Shown here: positions 7,803 through 17,065 of the stretch, in pieces
Layout of the letters: the number at the start of each line of letters is the position of its first letter
Position numbering within the stretch: position 1 is the stretch's first letter
Source of the DNA: CAYMLL01 sp964390645
Lineage (GTDB): Bacteria; Planctomycetota; UBA8108
Length of the DNA: 21,559 nucleotides
Reading direction: 5' to 3'
Assembly: GCA_964390645.1 (NCBI GenBank)
Contig: CAYMLL010000110.1
Span: forward strand, 1-21,559
Translations under genes and position numbers: made by a program
The notes under the pieces: generated by a model
Databases searched by the model: none
Told to the model about the DNA's origin: nothing
The model's input: only the letters and a program-made list of their open reading frames with translations

Positions 7803-10330
7803 ATGACTGACCACGCGCGCCGTGCGCGGTTCGCGTCGGCGTGTCTTCTGGCGGCGTCACCGCTCTTCTGGACCCCGGCGTCGGCAGCGGAGCGGCCGGG
7901 ACTCCTGGCGAGCTTCTCGTCGAGCGACGGAGCGAACCACGTCATCGTCCCGCGACCGGACATGGCACTCGAGGCCGGCGAGTCTCCCCACCCGGCCATC
8001 GGTCCTCGTTTCAGCGCGCTCCTTCGAGGTTCGATCGCCGTCCTCGAAGGGGGCGAGTACCGCTTCGACGCGGGAGCCGCGACGATACGCATCGACGACC
8101 GGGTCGTCAGCGACAAGCCGATGGCTCTCGTGGCCGGAAAGCACCGGCTCGAGATCAGCATCGACCGACGCGCCGGCCCCTTGCAGATCGTCTTTCGCTG
8201 GCGGTCCGGATCCTTCGCGTGGGAGCCCGTACCGGCCTCCGTGTTGACACACGGAACCGTCGGTGAGGATGTCGAGCGTGATCTGGTCGTCGAGCAGGGA
8301 CGCGAGCTCGTCGAGTCGTACGGCTGCGCGCACTGCCATCCCACGGCGCGTACACGCCTGGAGTCTCGTCGTGGTCCGGACCTCGCCGCGATCGGCTCGC
8401 GGACCTCTCGCACATGGATCTATCACTGGCTCGAGCGGCCGCGTGAGTTTCGCGCCGGCTCGGTGATGCCGTCGATGCTCGACCGTCAGGGGCGTATCGA
8501 TGTGTCGGCCTACCTCAGCTCGCTGCGTGGTGAAGAGACGGTGTCGCCCGACGTGACCGTGCACGACGTGATTCGTACCAAAGCCGAACAATGGGTCGGC
8601 AANNNNNNNNNNTCGCAAGCATCGGCTGTGCGGCGTGTCACGGTCGTGATGGGCCCGCCGTGGACGATGCAGGCTCGTTATCGCTCGCCGGCATGGGTTC
8701 GAAGATGCGGGTCGGTGCGCTCGCACGCTACCTGATGGACCCGGAGGCCGTCGATCCTCACGGTCCGATGCCGTCGATGCTGCTCCAGTCGCTCGAGGCG
8801 CGTCAGCTCGCCGCGTACCTCGTCGAGTCGCGCAAGCCGGGCTTCGAGCGACGGGTTTCCGAGCTCGACAAGGGAGACTCGCGGCGCGGCCGTCAGCTCG
8901 TCGATTCGAGCGGCTGTCTCGCCTGTCACGAGATCGGCGGTCGTCAGACAGCACCGCGACCGGCGGCACGGCCTCTCGAGAAGCTCGAGCCGGGTCTCGG
9001 GTGCCTCTCCCGCTCGCCGGCCGACGGACTGCCGCGCTACGGTCTCGACACCGGGCAGCGAATCGCCATCGCGAGCTTCCTGCGTCGTCTCCGCAACCGT
9101 CCGGAGCCCTTCGTCGCGCCACTTCACGAGGCCAGGCGGCGAATCGCGCGTCTTCGTTGCACGGCGTGCCATGAGCTCGACGGCAGCGGACCACGTGTGG
9201 CGCCGGTCGATCGCGTGCCTGACCTCGACGGTGTGGGAGGCAAGCTGCGCACCTACTGGCTTCGCGAGGTGCTCTCGGGGAAGGCGCGGGTGCGGCCGAC
9301 GTGCCGGACCCGCATGCCGCACTTCTCGGCCAGCGTGCTCGGCTCCCTTGCGAGCGATCTCGCGCGTCTGGCCGGCGAGCGGCCCGGGGACGATTCGGGC
9401 GCGCCGGACATCGACGAGAACGAGCGTGCGACCGGACTGACGTTGCTCGGTACCGAGACCGACAGGGGCGGGCTCTCCTGCATCAGCTGTCACGACGTCG
9501 GCGACTGGCGGCCAGTGGCGGACGAGAAGGGGCCTCGCATGCTGCGGATGGCGAGGCGACTGCGCTACGACTGGTTCCGTCGCTGGATGGAAGACCCCGC
9601 GCGCATCTCGTCGGGAACGGCGATGCCGGCCTACTTTCTCGGGAGCCCGGCAAGCGAGGTCGAGGCTGCTGTCCGGGGTCTCTGGGGAGCTCTCGAGCTC
9701 GGCGAGCGCATGCCGCGGATCTCGGGCGTCGGCGAGCCTTTCAACGTGCTCGGCCAGGAGCACCTTCCGGTCGCGGCTCACGAGGCGCTGATGATGCGCA
9801 TGTACCTGCCGGACGCGACCCCGTCGGCGATCGCCATCGGGCTTCCCGCTCAGGGCAGGATCCTGCCGGTCTCGCTGTGCTTCGACGCGAGCGAGTGCCG
9901 CATCGCGTACGCCTGGTACGGCGGCTACCTGGATCTCAGTCCGAGCCTCGGCAAGCGTGCCGACCATCCGAGGCTCATCGGGCAGCGGTTCCTGCGCATG
10001 GAGGAGTTTCCGATTCGGCTCGGCGAGCGTGATCGCATCCCGCGGCGGCGCTTCCGGGGCTACCGTATCGTAGATGGCTTTCCCGAGCTTCGCTACGACG
10101 TCGACGGGGTCGCGGTTACCGAACTCATCGTGCCGCTGCGGGACCGTGCCGGCTTCGAGCAGCGATTCCGCGTCGAGAACGTGACGTCGAAGGCGTGGCT
10201 CGTGCTGGGCGTCCACGACGGCGCGTGGATGACGACGACCATCGGCGAGCTCGACGGCGGCGCGCTGGAGATTCCCGCGGGCGTCAGCGTCCGTTTCGAC
10301 GTTCGCACGATGCGAGGAAAGAGACCGTGA
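7803..10330 (+). CDS. secreted pentahaem c-type cytochrome with N-terminal PA14-like region; broken by 10-N gap
   Basis: Five CxxCH haem sites are readable: CAHCH (8325-8339), CAACH (8627-8641), CLACH (8915-8929), CTACH (9158-9172) and CISCH (9479-9493). Each is followed by family-type segments with candidate axial Met (SVMPSM, GPMPSML, TRMPHF, TAMPAYF). A signal peptide ends near ASAA (about residues 25-29). Residues about 30-150 form a beta-rich region (LEGGEYRFDAGAATIRIDD) resembling PA14-like domains. The roughly 190-residue C-terminal region (VSLCFDASECRIAYAWYGGYLDLSP) is a recurrent tail of PVC cytochromes. The ATG at 7803 follows GGAG by a short spacing; an in-frame upstream codon is less well placed. 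The gap at 8603-8612 shifts the frame, but both sides match one protein of about 840 residues. It probably carries electrons outside the cytoplasmic membrane for the dehydrogenase-like protein encoded by the overlapping next gene. Confidence 0.9.
8603..8612. other. assembly gap (10 N) inside the cytochrome gene
   Basis: Ten Ns separate QWVG(K/N) from (x)ASIGCAACHG. The frames either side differ, so the real length must be 2 modulo 3. Eight bases would restore the usual GxxLFxxxGCxxCH spacing. Confidence 0.95.
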
Positions 10331-11805
10331 TCCGAGCGAGCCACGCCATCACTGTCGCTCTTCTCGTCAACGCCCCGTCGCTCGCGGCGCAGGCGCCGGC
10401 AGACTGCTATCGGGTCGAGTCCATGGCCACGCCTCCGGGGCGCGCACCGGAGGTCAGCGCACTGACCTTCGACCCGGACGGTCGCCTCTTCATCGGACTG
10501 CGACTCGGCACCCTCTGGTCGCGTGATCCGGCAAGCGGCGAGTGGTCGCAATTCGCGTCGGGCTTGCACTGGCCACTCGGCATGATCCCGGGGAAGAAGG
10601 GCGAGCTCATCGTCGCGCAGGTGCCGGAGCTGACGCGAGTCGCCGACACCGATGGTGACGGAAGGGCTGACCTCTACGAGACCCTCTGCGATCGCTGGGG
10701 GCTCGGCGGCAACTACCACGAGTTCGTCGCCGGACCGGTGCGCGACGGCTCGGGGAACTTCTACCTAGGGCTCGGGTGCTCTTCAACGGGCGGACCTGTG
10801 CGTCCCCCGGTTCGCGGGCCGCTGACGCGCAAGACGCCCGAGGGAGAAGCGCGCGGCCATCATTCGCCGGTTCCGTGGCGGGGATGGGTCGTGAAGATCA
10901 CGCCGCGGGGAGAGCTGACGCCCTTCGCATCGGGCTTCCGCCAGCCCAACGGCCTCGTTCGCAACCTCGACGGCGAGCTCTTCGTCGCGGACAACCAGGG
11001 CGACTGGGTCGGCACGTCGCCGCTGCACCACGTGACCCGGGGCGGGTTCCACGGTCACCCGGCGAGTCTGGTCTGGGACGAGCGCGTCAAGGAGGGGCCG
11101 TGGAAGATGTCCGTCGCCCAGCTCGACGCGCTGCGCAAGCCGCCCGCGGTGCTCTTTCCACAGGGCGATCTGGCGGGATCGACCGCGCAGCCCCTGTGCG
11201 ACACGACCGACGGACGCTTCGGCCCCTACGCCGGCCAGCTCTTCGTCGTGGACTGGTCGCACGCCAGGGTGCATCGCGTGGCGCTGGAGAAGGTCGGCGG
11301 GGTGTGGCAGGGCGCGTGCTTCCCCTTTCTCGATGGCGGCGGTCTGCGTCGGGGAGGCAGCCGGATGGCGTGGGCGCCTGATGGCAGCCTCTGGATCGCG
11401 CAGGTGTCGCGGCTCTGGGGCGGAACGGGCGAGGGTCTGCAGCGTGTCGTGTTCACGGGGAAGACGCCGATGGACATCCTGTCCATGAATCTGCTTCGCG
11501 ACGGCTTCGAGCTGAGGCTGACACGTGCGGTCGATGCGGAGACGGCCGGTCGTGTGGACGCATACTCGCTGCAGCGTTACCGCTATCGCTACCATGCGAG
11601 GTACGGCTCGCCGAAGATCGACGTCGCATCGGTTCCCGTCAGGGCCGTGAAGGTCGCGGCTGACGGCAAGACCGTGACCTTGCGAGTGGACGGACTCGAG
11701 AGCGGATTCGTCTACGATTTGCGACCCCGGGGCCTCCGTGCTCGGGACGGCGGCGTGCTGGCGACGCGCCTGGCGGCGTACACGATCAACCGCTTGCGGA
11801 AGTGA
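10327..11805 (+). CDS. secreted PQQ/sorbosone-dehydrogenase-like beta-propeller (TIGR02604-like)
   Basis: A 492-residue propeller of the 'putative membrane-bound dehydrogenase' type common in PVC bacteria. Visible features are a signal peptide (AITVALLVNAPSLAAQA), VSALTFDPDGRLFIGLR near 43-59, and an EF-hand-like DTDGDGRAD at 107-115. Further on are GNYHEFVAGPVRD, GFRQPNGLVRNLDGELFVADNQGDW and QLFVVDWSHARVHRV. A C-terminal Ig-like segment begins at about DGFELRLTRAVD. Such proteins are predicted to oxidise sugars or aldoses, possibly with PQQ, but few have been tested and I cannot confirm cofactor ligands. The GTG at 10327 overlaps the TGA of the cytochrome gene (GTGA), with AGGA eight bases upstream, so translation is coupled. 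Unlike many relatives it has no CxxCH of its own. The pentahaem neighbour is the likely electron acceptor. Confidence 0.88.
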   Translation: MIRASHAITVALLVNAPSLAAQAPADCYRVESMATPPGRAPEVSALTFDPDGRLFIGLRLGTLWSRDPASGEWSQFASGLHWPLGMIPGKKGELIVAQVPELTRVADTDGDGRADLYETLCDRWGLGGNYHEFVAGPVRDGSGNFYLGLGCSSTGGPVRPPVRGPLTRKTPEGEARGHHSPVPWRGWVVKITPRGELTPFASGFRQPNGLVRNLDGELFVADNQGDWVGTSPLHHVTRGGFHGHPASLVWDERVKEGPWKMSVAQLDALRKPPAVLFPQGDLAGSTAQPLCDTTDGRFGPYAGQLFVVDWSHARVHRVALEKVGGVWQGACFPFLDGGGLRRGGSRMAWAPDGSLWIAQVSRLWGGTGEGLQRVVFTGKTPMDILSMNLLRDGFELRLTRAVDAETAGRVDAYSLQRYRYRYHARYGSPKIDVASVPVRAVKVAADGKTVTLRVDGLESGFVYDLRPRGLRARDGGVLATRLAAYTINRLRK

Positions 11806-11943
11806 GGGCCGACGGCCATGGCTCTGTCGAGGCTGCCTTCGGGTGTCCGGGGTCCACGGCGGAGCGCACGTCGCCTGATCCGCCGGCATCGGGTACGATC
11901 GGTGGCCGTGTGTCGATGACGAGGAATCCAGAGGGACACGGAA

Positions 11944-13395
11944 ATGCAAGCACTGCTGCGAGTGATTCTGCTGGGGTGTGTCGGCGCCGGACTCGTACAC
12001 GGAGCGGACGGCAAGAACGTCGTCGTGATTCTGGTGGACGACCTCGGGTACATGGACATCGGCGCCAACAACCCCGGGACCTTCTACGAGACACCGAACG
12101 TCGACGCGCTGGCGGCGAGCGGTCTTCGCTTCACGGACGGCTACGCGGCGAATCCGGTCTGCAGCCCGACGCGCTACTCGATGATGACGGGACGCCATCC
12201 TTCGCGCGTCGACGCGACGAACTTCTTCTCCGGCCGGCGTGCCGGGAAGTTCTTGCCTGCGCCCCTCGTCGACCGCATGGCGAGTGAGGAGGTGACGATC
12301 GCGGAGGCGCTGAAGAAGCGCGGCTACGCGACGTTCTTCGCCGGCAAGTGGCACCTCGGATCCAGCGAGGATCTCTGGCCGCGGAAGCAGGGCTTCGACG
12401 TCAATCGTGGAGGCCACCGGCGCGGTGGCCCGTACGGCGGCAAGAAGTACTTTTCGCCGTACGGTAACCCGCGACTTTCCGACGGGCCTCCCGGAGAGCA
12501 TCTGCCGATCCGGCTCGCGAACGAGACAGCGAGCTTTATCGAGGAGCATCGCGAGGGACAGTTCTTCGCCTACCTGGCGTTCTACTCGGTGCACACGCCG
12601 CTGATGGCGCCGAGGCAGCTCGTTGCGAAGTACGAGAGAAAGGCAGCGAAGGTCGCGGGCGACGCGTTCGCGCAGGAGGAGCAACACCTCCCGGGCGGGC
12701 GCAAGCGGCGCGTGCGCGTCCTGCAAAAGCACGCGACGTACGCGGCGATGATCGAGTCCATGGACCGGGCGGTCGGCATCGTGCTGAAGAAGCTGGAGGA
12801 GCTCGGGCTCGCGAAGAGCACGGCGGTCTTCTTCGCTTCGGACAACGGTGGGCTGTCGACGTCGGAGGGGCACCCCACGAGCAATCTGCCGCTGCGGGGA
12901 GGCAAGGGTTGGGTCTACGAGGGAGGCATTCGCATACCATTCCTGGCTCGCGTACCAGGGATGACCACGGCGGGCTCGACTTGCTCCGTGCCCGTGATGA
13001 CGACGGACTTCTTCCCGACGATTCTCGAGCTCGCGACGACCGGACCGAGCCCGTCGGTGCGGGTCGACGGGGTCAGCCTCGTGCCGCTCCTGGCGGGAGG
13101 CGCGAAGCTCGAGCGCGACGCGCTCCACTGGCATTACCCGCACTACTCGAACCAGGGGGGATTCCCCGGCGGGGCGATCCGCATCGGCGACTGGAAGCTC
13201 GTGGAGCGCTACGAGGACGGTCAGGTGCGCCTCTACAACCTCGCGAAGGACATCGGCGAGAGCCGCGACCTTGCCACGGAGAATCCCGAGCGCGTTACGC
13301 GGATGCGAAAGCGGCTGCACAGCTGGTACGAGGACGTTGACGCGAAGTTCCTGCGCAAGAAGAAGAAGCAGGAGGAGACTCCGTGGCGGCCGTGA
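11944..13395 (+). CDS. secreted type I sulfatase (formylglycine-dependent)
   Basis: A 483-residue arylsulfatase-family enzyme that should hydrolyse sulfate esters, probably on polysaccharides, outside the cytoplasmic membrane. A signal peptide (MQALLRVILLGCVGAGLVHG) precedes VVILVDDLGYMDIG with the metal-binding Asp pair at 32-33. The activation motif CSPTR-YSMMTGR starts at Cys73, the residue converted to formylglycine by a separate maturase that is not in this window. GKWHLG (Lys135, His137), SVHTPL (His217) and SDNGG (Asp300, Asn301) complete the active site, so it appears catalytically intact. The length is normal for planctomycete sulfatases. The C terminus ends in a Lys-rich stretch (LRKKKKQEE). 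AGAGGGA upstream supports the ATG at 11944. It lies 138 bases after the dehydrogenase-like gene in the same direction, so it may be in the same transcription unit or have its own promoter. Confidence 0.95.
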   Translation: MQALLRVILLGCVGAGLVHGADGKNVVVILVDDLGYMDIGANNPGTFYETPNVDALAASGLRFTDGYAANPVCSPTRYSMMTGRHPSRVDATNFFSGRRAGKFLPAPLVDRMASEEVTIAEALKKRGYATFFAGKWHLGSSEDLWPRKQGFDVNRGGHRRGGPYGGKKYFSPYGNPRLSDGPPGEHLPIRLANETASFIEEHREGQFFAYLAFYSVHTPLMAPRQLVAKYERKAAKVAGDAFAQEEQHLPGGRKRRVRVLQKHATYAAMIESMDRAVGIVLKKLEELGLAKSTAVFFASDNGGLSTSEGHPTSNLPLRGGKGWVYEGGIRIPFLARVPGMTTAGSTCSVPVMTTDFFPTILELATTGPSPSVRVDGVSLVPLLAGGAKLERDALHWHYPHYSNQGGFPGGAIRIGDWKLVERYEDGQVRLYNLAKDIGESRDLATENPERVTRMRKRLHSWYEDVDAKFLRKKKKQEETPWRP

Positions 13396-13414
13396 GACGG
13401 CGGAGGCGGGAAGC

Positions 13415-13432
13415 GGGGACTCGTGAGTCTCC
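13415..13432. terminator. hairpin between convergent genes (candidate terminator)
   Basis: GGGGACT and AGTCTCC pair over seven bases (one G-U) around a CGTG loop, 20 bases past the sulfatase stop and before the convergent glycosyltransferase stop. No T-tract follows, so termination is uncertain. Confidence 0.35.
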
Positions 13433-13494
13433 TCGTGCGCCGGTCCGCCCTCATCGAGCTCGTGGAGACCGCTTGCCCGGAAACGGTTGACCGT

Positions 13495-14559
13495 TCAGTG
13501 CGCTGGTGTTGCCACGTGTGTTCGCTGCGTCACCTTGTCGTAGAGGCGTGCGTAGGACTCGAGAAGTCGGTCGCGTGACAGGTGACGATCGGCCGCGCGC
13601 CGCGCCGCGCGGGACAGGTCCGGCCAGACGCCGATCCCTGCGTCGACAGCTGCGAGCAACCCCTGCGGATGCGGATCGAACACGACACCCGCGCCCTCCT
13701 TCTCGATGAAGGCCGCGAAGGGACAGGCGCGTGAGCAGAGCACGGGAACTCCTGCCGCCAGGCTCTCCAGCGCGCTGTTCGGACACTCCTTGCCGCCGTC
13801 CGACGTGGTGAACGGAATGACGGTGAAGTCGTGGGCGCGGTAGACCTGCGCCATGTCATGCACCGTCTGATTCGTGAGGTGGACGTTTTGTAGATCGAGC
13901 TCCCCGATACGTCGGACGGTCTCGTCGAAGCTCGTGTAGCCTCGTTTCCAGGGTCGGTACAGGAGTCGCAGCGACTGCTTCGGGTCGAGACGCGCAGCCT
14001 CCAGCAGCAGGTCGACCCCCCGGGATGACATCTCCTCGCGAGTGCGCGGGGCCGTCGCGAAGAGCAGCCGCGGATGCGACGACACGGCCGAGCGGTCTCG
14101 CGGGCGGAATCGATCGAGGTCGACCCCGGGATACCATACCCGCAGGCGCGATTCGTCGAAGCCGAGCCGGAGCAGTCGATCGCGCGTCGTGGGAGTTTGC
14201 GTGATCACCATCGCTGCCCGATCGAGGAAGTCGAGCTGCGGCTCCACGCCATCTTGCGTGATCGTGTGGATCGTCGGTCGGCTGTGCAGGCTCTTGTGAT
14301 AGAGCCACGGCGTCATGTCGCCGTAGACGTGGTTGACGTCGAAGCGTCGCTCGACAGCTGGAACGACCAGGCGCAGGATCGGATACAGGGACGGATGTGC
14401 GCCGACGACTCGCTCGCGAGGTGACCACCGCAGGCGGAGGTGCGGGTTGACCGAGAAGACCCAGCTCGATCGGAAACGCCGCGAGAGTAGCTGGACCTCC
14501 TTGGATACCGCCTCGTAGGCGGGCTCGAGACAGGCAGTTGTCCAGTAAACGACGCGCAT
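13495..14559 (-). CDS. glycosyltransferase family 4-like protein
   Basis: A 354-residue GT-B fold glycosyltransferase expected to add a sugar from a nucleotide donor to a lipid-linked or surface glycan on the cytoplasmic side. The N-terminal half is the acceptor-side Rossmann fold (RVVYWTTACLEPAYEAVSKEVQLL). The second half holds VWYPGVDLDRFRP (about 141-153), the segment RLLFATAPRTREEMSSRGVDLLLEA, and the donor-binding E-x7-E motif KECPNSALESLAAGVPVL with glutamates at 258 and 265. The ATG at 14559 is preferred to an in-frame TTG at 14583, although its ribosome binding site is weak. The gene lies 50 bases after the methyltransferase and in the same direction as the flippase, so it is likely the last gene of a three-gene glycan operon. 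The sugar specificity cannot be read. Confidence 0.88.
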   Translation of the reverse strand: MRVVYWTTACLEPAYEAVSKEVQLLSRRFRSSWVFSVNPHLRLRWSPRERVVGAHPSLYPILRLVVPAVERRFDVNHVYGDMTPWLYHKSLHSRPTIHTITQDGVEPQLDFLDRAAMVITQTPTTRDRLLRLGFDESRLRVWYPGVDLDRFRPRDRSAVSSHPRLLFATAPRTREEMSSRGVDLLLEAARLDPKQSLRLLYRPWKRGYTSFDETVRRIGELDLQNVHLTNQTVHDMAQVYRAHDFTVIPFTTSDGGKECPNSALESLAAGVPVLCSRACPFAAFIEKEGAGVVFDPHPQGLLAAVDAGIGVWPDLSRAARRAADRHLSRDRLLESYARLYDKVTQRTHVATPAH

Positions 14560-14609
14560 GGTCCAGCAGGCGCCCGTCGTCAAGGGCGGACGCAGACGGG
14601 CACTCGGGT

Positions 14610-15398
14610 TCAGTCGCGCTTACGACACACGGCAACCCACTCGAGTGGATTGGTCGACGGGATGAGCTCGAGGCCGCTGACGAGGATCGAAGCGAGCGCT
14701 TCAATCCGCGGCCCGATCTTGTGACTCACCCAGCTCTGGGCGGCCATGTGACGGATCGTCGGGTGCATGGCCACGACCTCGAATCCGGCCTGATCCATCT
14801 CCGCGCGAAACGACGCATCGGAGTAGGTCACGTCGTAGACCGAGAGCTCCTTGGAGTTCTGGTCATCGTCTTTCGCCTCCTGAGCATCGACCCGGGCACG
14901 TGAAATGTCGTTGACGACGTCGAAGCAGAGCGTCCCGCCCGGCTCGAGAACGGAGTGAAATTGCTCGTAAAGCCGAAAACGATCCTGCGTTTCGAAGTGG
15001 CGAATGAAGCGAAACGTGAAGATGAAGTCGAACGACTCGCCGAGGCGGTTCAACTCGAATGCATTGCCATGGCACAGGTTCCAGCTGTCGTACTTGCCGG
15101 CTTTCTCGAGGTTGTGTCGCGCGACCTCGATCATCTCGGCACTGGCTTCGACCAGCGTACCGTTCCGAACGCCGTCGATCTCTGCGGTCAGGCGAGCCGG
15201 ACCGGGAGCGACCTCCAGGATCCTCTTGAAGTCACTCTGCGCGATCAGGTGGTTCACGCGGTTCACTTGTGTTCGATGGAGCAGACGACTCCAAGCCTGC
15301 TGAAATCGATCCTGGACGTAGTCCTCGGCGACCTTCTCGTCCTCGTACAACTTGCGAACGTCGATTTCCTGCTTGGCGCATGCTTGGTTGCCAGACAC
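14610..15398 (-). CDS. class I SAM-dependent methyltransferase
   Basis: 262 residues with a class I methyltransferase fold. Motif I is ILEVAPGPARLTAEI (about 60-74), an AdoMet loop in which the usual GxGxG is reduced to APGPAR. TLVEASAEMIEVA supplies the acidic residue at the end of strand 2 (Glu84). SFDFIFTFRFIRHF and LEPGGTLCFDVV are the motif II/III regions. The start is GTG at 15398, supported by GAGGAA about seven bases upstream. Its position between a flippase and a glycosyltransferase suggests that it methylates a sugar or the growing glycan, but a small-molecule substrate cannot be excluded. The 107-bp gap to the flippase is larger than expected for tight coupling. The reading is continuous and complete. 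Confidence 0.87.
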   Translation of the reverse strand: MSGNQACAKQEIDVRKLYEDEKVAEDYVQDRFQQAWSRLLHRTQVNRVNHLIAQSDFKRILEVAPGPARLTAEIDGVRNGTLVEASAEMIEVARHNLEKAGKYDSWNLCHGNAFELNRLGESFDFIFTFRFIRHFETQDRFRLYEQFHSVLEPGGTLCFDVVNDISRARVDAQEAKDDDQNSKELSVYDVTYSDASFRAEMDQAGFEVVAMHPTIRHMAAQSWVSHKIGPRIEALASILVSGLELIPSTNPLEWVAVCRKRD

Positions 15399-15505
15399 CT
15401 GTTTGTTCCTCGTTCCGGTAGTGCTTCCCGTTTCTGATCGTCAGTACTCCACCCTGCGTTCCTTCGTCATTCTCGAGGCTCGATCCGCAGGTTAGTCGGC
15501 GCACA

Positions 15506-17065
15506 TCACCTTTCAGGAACAGACGCGGTCAACGCTGGGGGTTTCTCCACCGCCCGGGATTCCCTCGACCGGCTCAGATACTGCCGTGCCTGCGGACCGA
15601 GCAGCAAGACTGCCGCGAGAGTCCACATGGCAAAGGCGAGAGCGTACACGAGCAGCGATCTCTCGAAGCGGAGTTCGAGCCATGAGTGACCGATATACGC
15701 AATCGTGAGGGTGACAGATACAGCAAGGACCTTGCCGATCGGGAACGCGATCCGGTCGATCCTCCTGCCGATGAAGAGCCCCACGGCCGCGAAGGCTCCG
15801 AAGGTGATGACACTCGCCCAGGCGGCTCCCGGAGCACCCATCCGTGGGATCATGTACATGTTGAGGAGCACGTTTCCGATGGCCCCGACCAGTGCTCCGT
15901 ACACCATCTTTGACGTCTTCTTGTGGACTCGCGCCGGGATGTTGAAGAAGGACGTCATGCTGAAGAACGTGTACGCGAGGCAAATGATCGGGAAGATATC
16001 GGCCGCTCTGTAGTAATCCTCCGTGGCGATGAGATCGACGATGGGCCGGATGAAGAGCGACAGGCCGAACATGATCAGCAGTAGCCCGTAGCAGAAGTAC
16101 TTGAAGACGGCCGAGTAGACCTTCTTGGCCTCCGGCGTCTTCGCGATCTCGTAGATCGCCACGCTCCAGATCGAGTTGAACGGAACGAGGCACAGAGTAT
16201 TGATACCCTGCCCCATGGCATACGCGAGCGAGTAGACGCCGACCTGGTCAAGGTCGTCGAGATAGACACGAAGGAAGTAGACGTCCGCCTGGTGCATGAT
16301 CATCGCGAGGACGGACGTGAACACGAGTGGATACGCGAAGGACCACAGGCTTGCGAGAATCTTCCGAGAGAAGGCCATCTTCCCCCTCGTCGCGACAAAG
16401 ATCGAGATGAGGATGATCGCCTCGACCGACACCGAGATGAGGTTGCTCAGGAGGACTCCCTGGACTCCCAGGTCGAGGACGAGCAGGAAGTACAGGACGA
16501 ACCCGATACCCAGACCCAGGTGGAGAAACGAGATCCCGACGAACGCTATCGACCACTTCTTCACCCGCAGGTAGGCCTGGAGGAACGTGCACAGGACGGC
16601 CAGTCCGAAGCGAGGCAGAGCGATCGACAGGTAGTCGCCGCCGACGCTGCGAGGTACGTTCTCGCCGAAGGCGAGTGTCGCCAGCGACTCGCGGGCGATC
16701 CAGAGCGGTGCGAGGATGATAACGCACATCGAGACGACGAAAACGGCGCCGGTCCACCAGACCACGTCCTGCTTCCGCCCGTCGTCGGAATCGAAGTGGA
16801 AACGTGAGACCGCTTCGGTCAAGGCGAGGCCAAGACAGCCGGCCGCCAGTACGCCGACGAGCTCTATGATCGTGATGATCCCGTAATGCTCGGGGGCGAG
16901 AACACTCGTGTAGACAGGGATGAGCGCGACCGAAGCTACCCGCGAGACGATCTGACCGGCGGCGTAGATCGACGAGTGCTTGAACAGGCTACGGTATAAC
17001 GACTTCAAATGGTGTGCTGTCGTGAAGGTCGTTGCGAGTTTTGGGCGCAGAGAAGTAAACCACAC
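15506..17065 (-). CDS. Wzx-like polysaccharide flippase (MOP superfamily)
   Basis: A strongly hydrophobic protein of up to 519 residues with about 12-14 membrane segments. It resembles the polysaccharide biosynthesis/O-antigen flippases that move lipid-linked sugar units across the cytoplasmic membrane. The family-typical opening SSIYAAGQIVSRVASVALIPVYTSVLAPEHYG and the repeated transmembrane hairpins followed by short charged loops support this. The C-terminal tail is polar (SRSRESRAVEKPPALTASVPER). The start is uncertain. GTG at 17065 gives the longest form, and a TTG at 17008 (LKSLYRSLFKHS) would begin just ahead of the first amphipathic helix. Neither has a good ribosome binding site. It heads the minus-strand set with the methyltransferase and glycosyltransferase, and diverges from the second glycosyltransferase. 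No polymerase (Wzy), initiating transferase or chain-length regulator is seen here. Confidence 0.88.
   Translation of the reverse strand: MWFTSLRPKLATTFTTAHHLKSLYRSLFKHSSIYAAGQIVSRVASVALIPVYTSVLAPEHYGIITIIELVGVLAAGCLGLALTEAVSRFHFDSDDGRKQDVVWWTGAVFVVSMCVIILAPLWIARESLATLAFGENVPRSVGGDYLSIALPRFGLAVLCTFLQAYLRVKKWSIAFVGISFLHLGLGIGFVLYFLLVLDLGVQGVLLSNLISVSVEAIILISIFVATRGKMAFSRKILASLWSFAYPLVFTSVLAMIMHQADVYFLRVYLDDLDQVGVYSLAYAMGQGINTLCLVPFNSIWSVAIYEIAKTPEAKKVYSAVFKYFCYGLLLIMFGLSLFIRPIVDLIATEDYYRAADIFPIICLAYTFFSMTSFFNIPARVHKKTSKMVYGALVGAIGNVLLNMYMIPRMGAPGAAWASVITFGAFAAVGLFIGRRIDRIAFPIGKVLAVSVTLTIAYIGHSWLELRFERSLLVYALAFAMWTLAAVLLLGPQARQYLSRSRESRAVEKPPALTASVPER

Noticed and set aside
8678..10216. A 512-codon minus-strand open frame opposite the cytochrome
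   Set aside because: The plus frame carries four haem motifs in this range; the antisense product has none of the features of a real protein.
11803..11830. GGCC-GAC-GGCC hairpin after the dehydrogenase-like gene as a terminator
   Set aside because: Only a four-base stem with no T-run; too weak in GC-rich DNA.
10783..13320. An 845-codon open frame on the minus strand across the propeller and sulfatase genes
   Set aside because: It is antisense to two genes with clear families; its translation is Arg/His/Leu-rich with no domain, as expected for the antisense of high-GC coding DNA.
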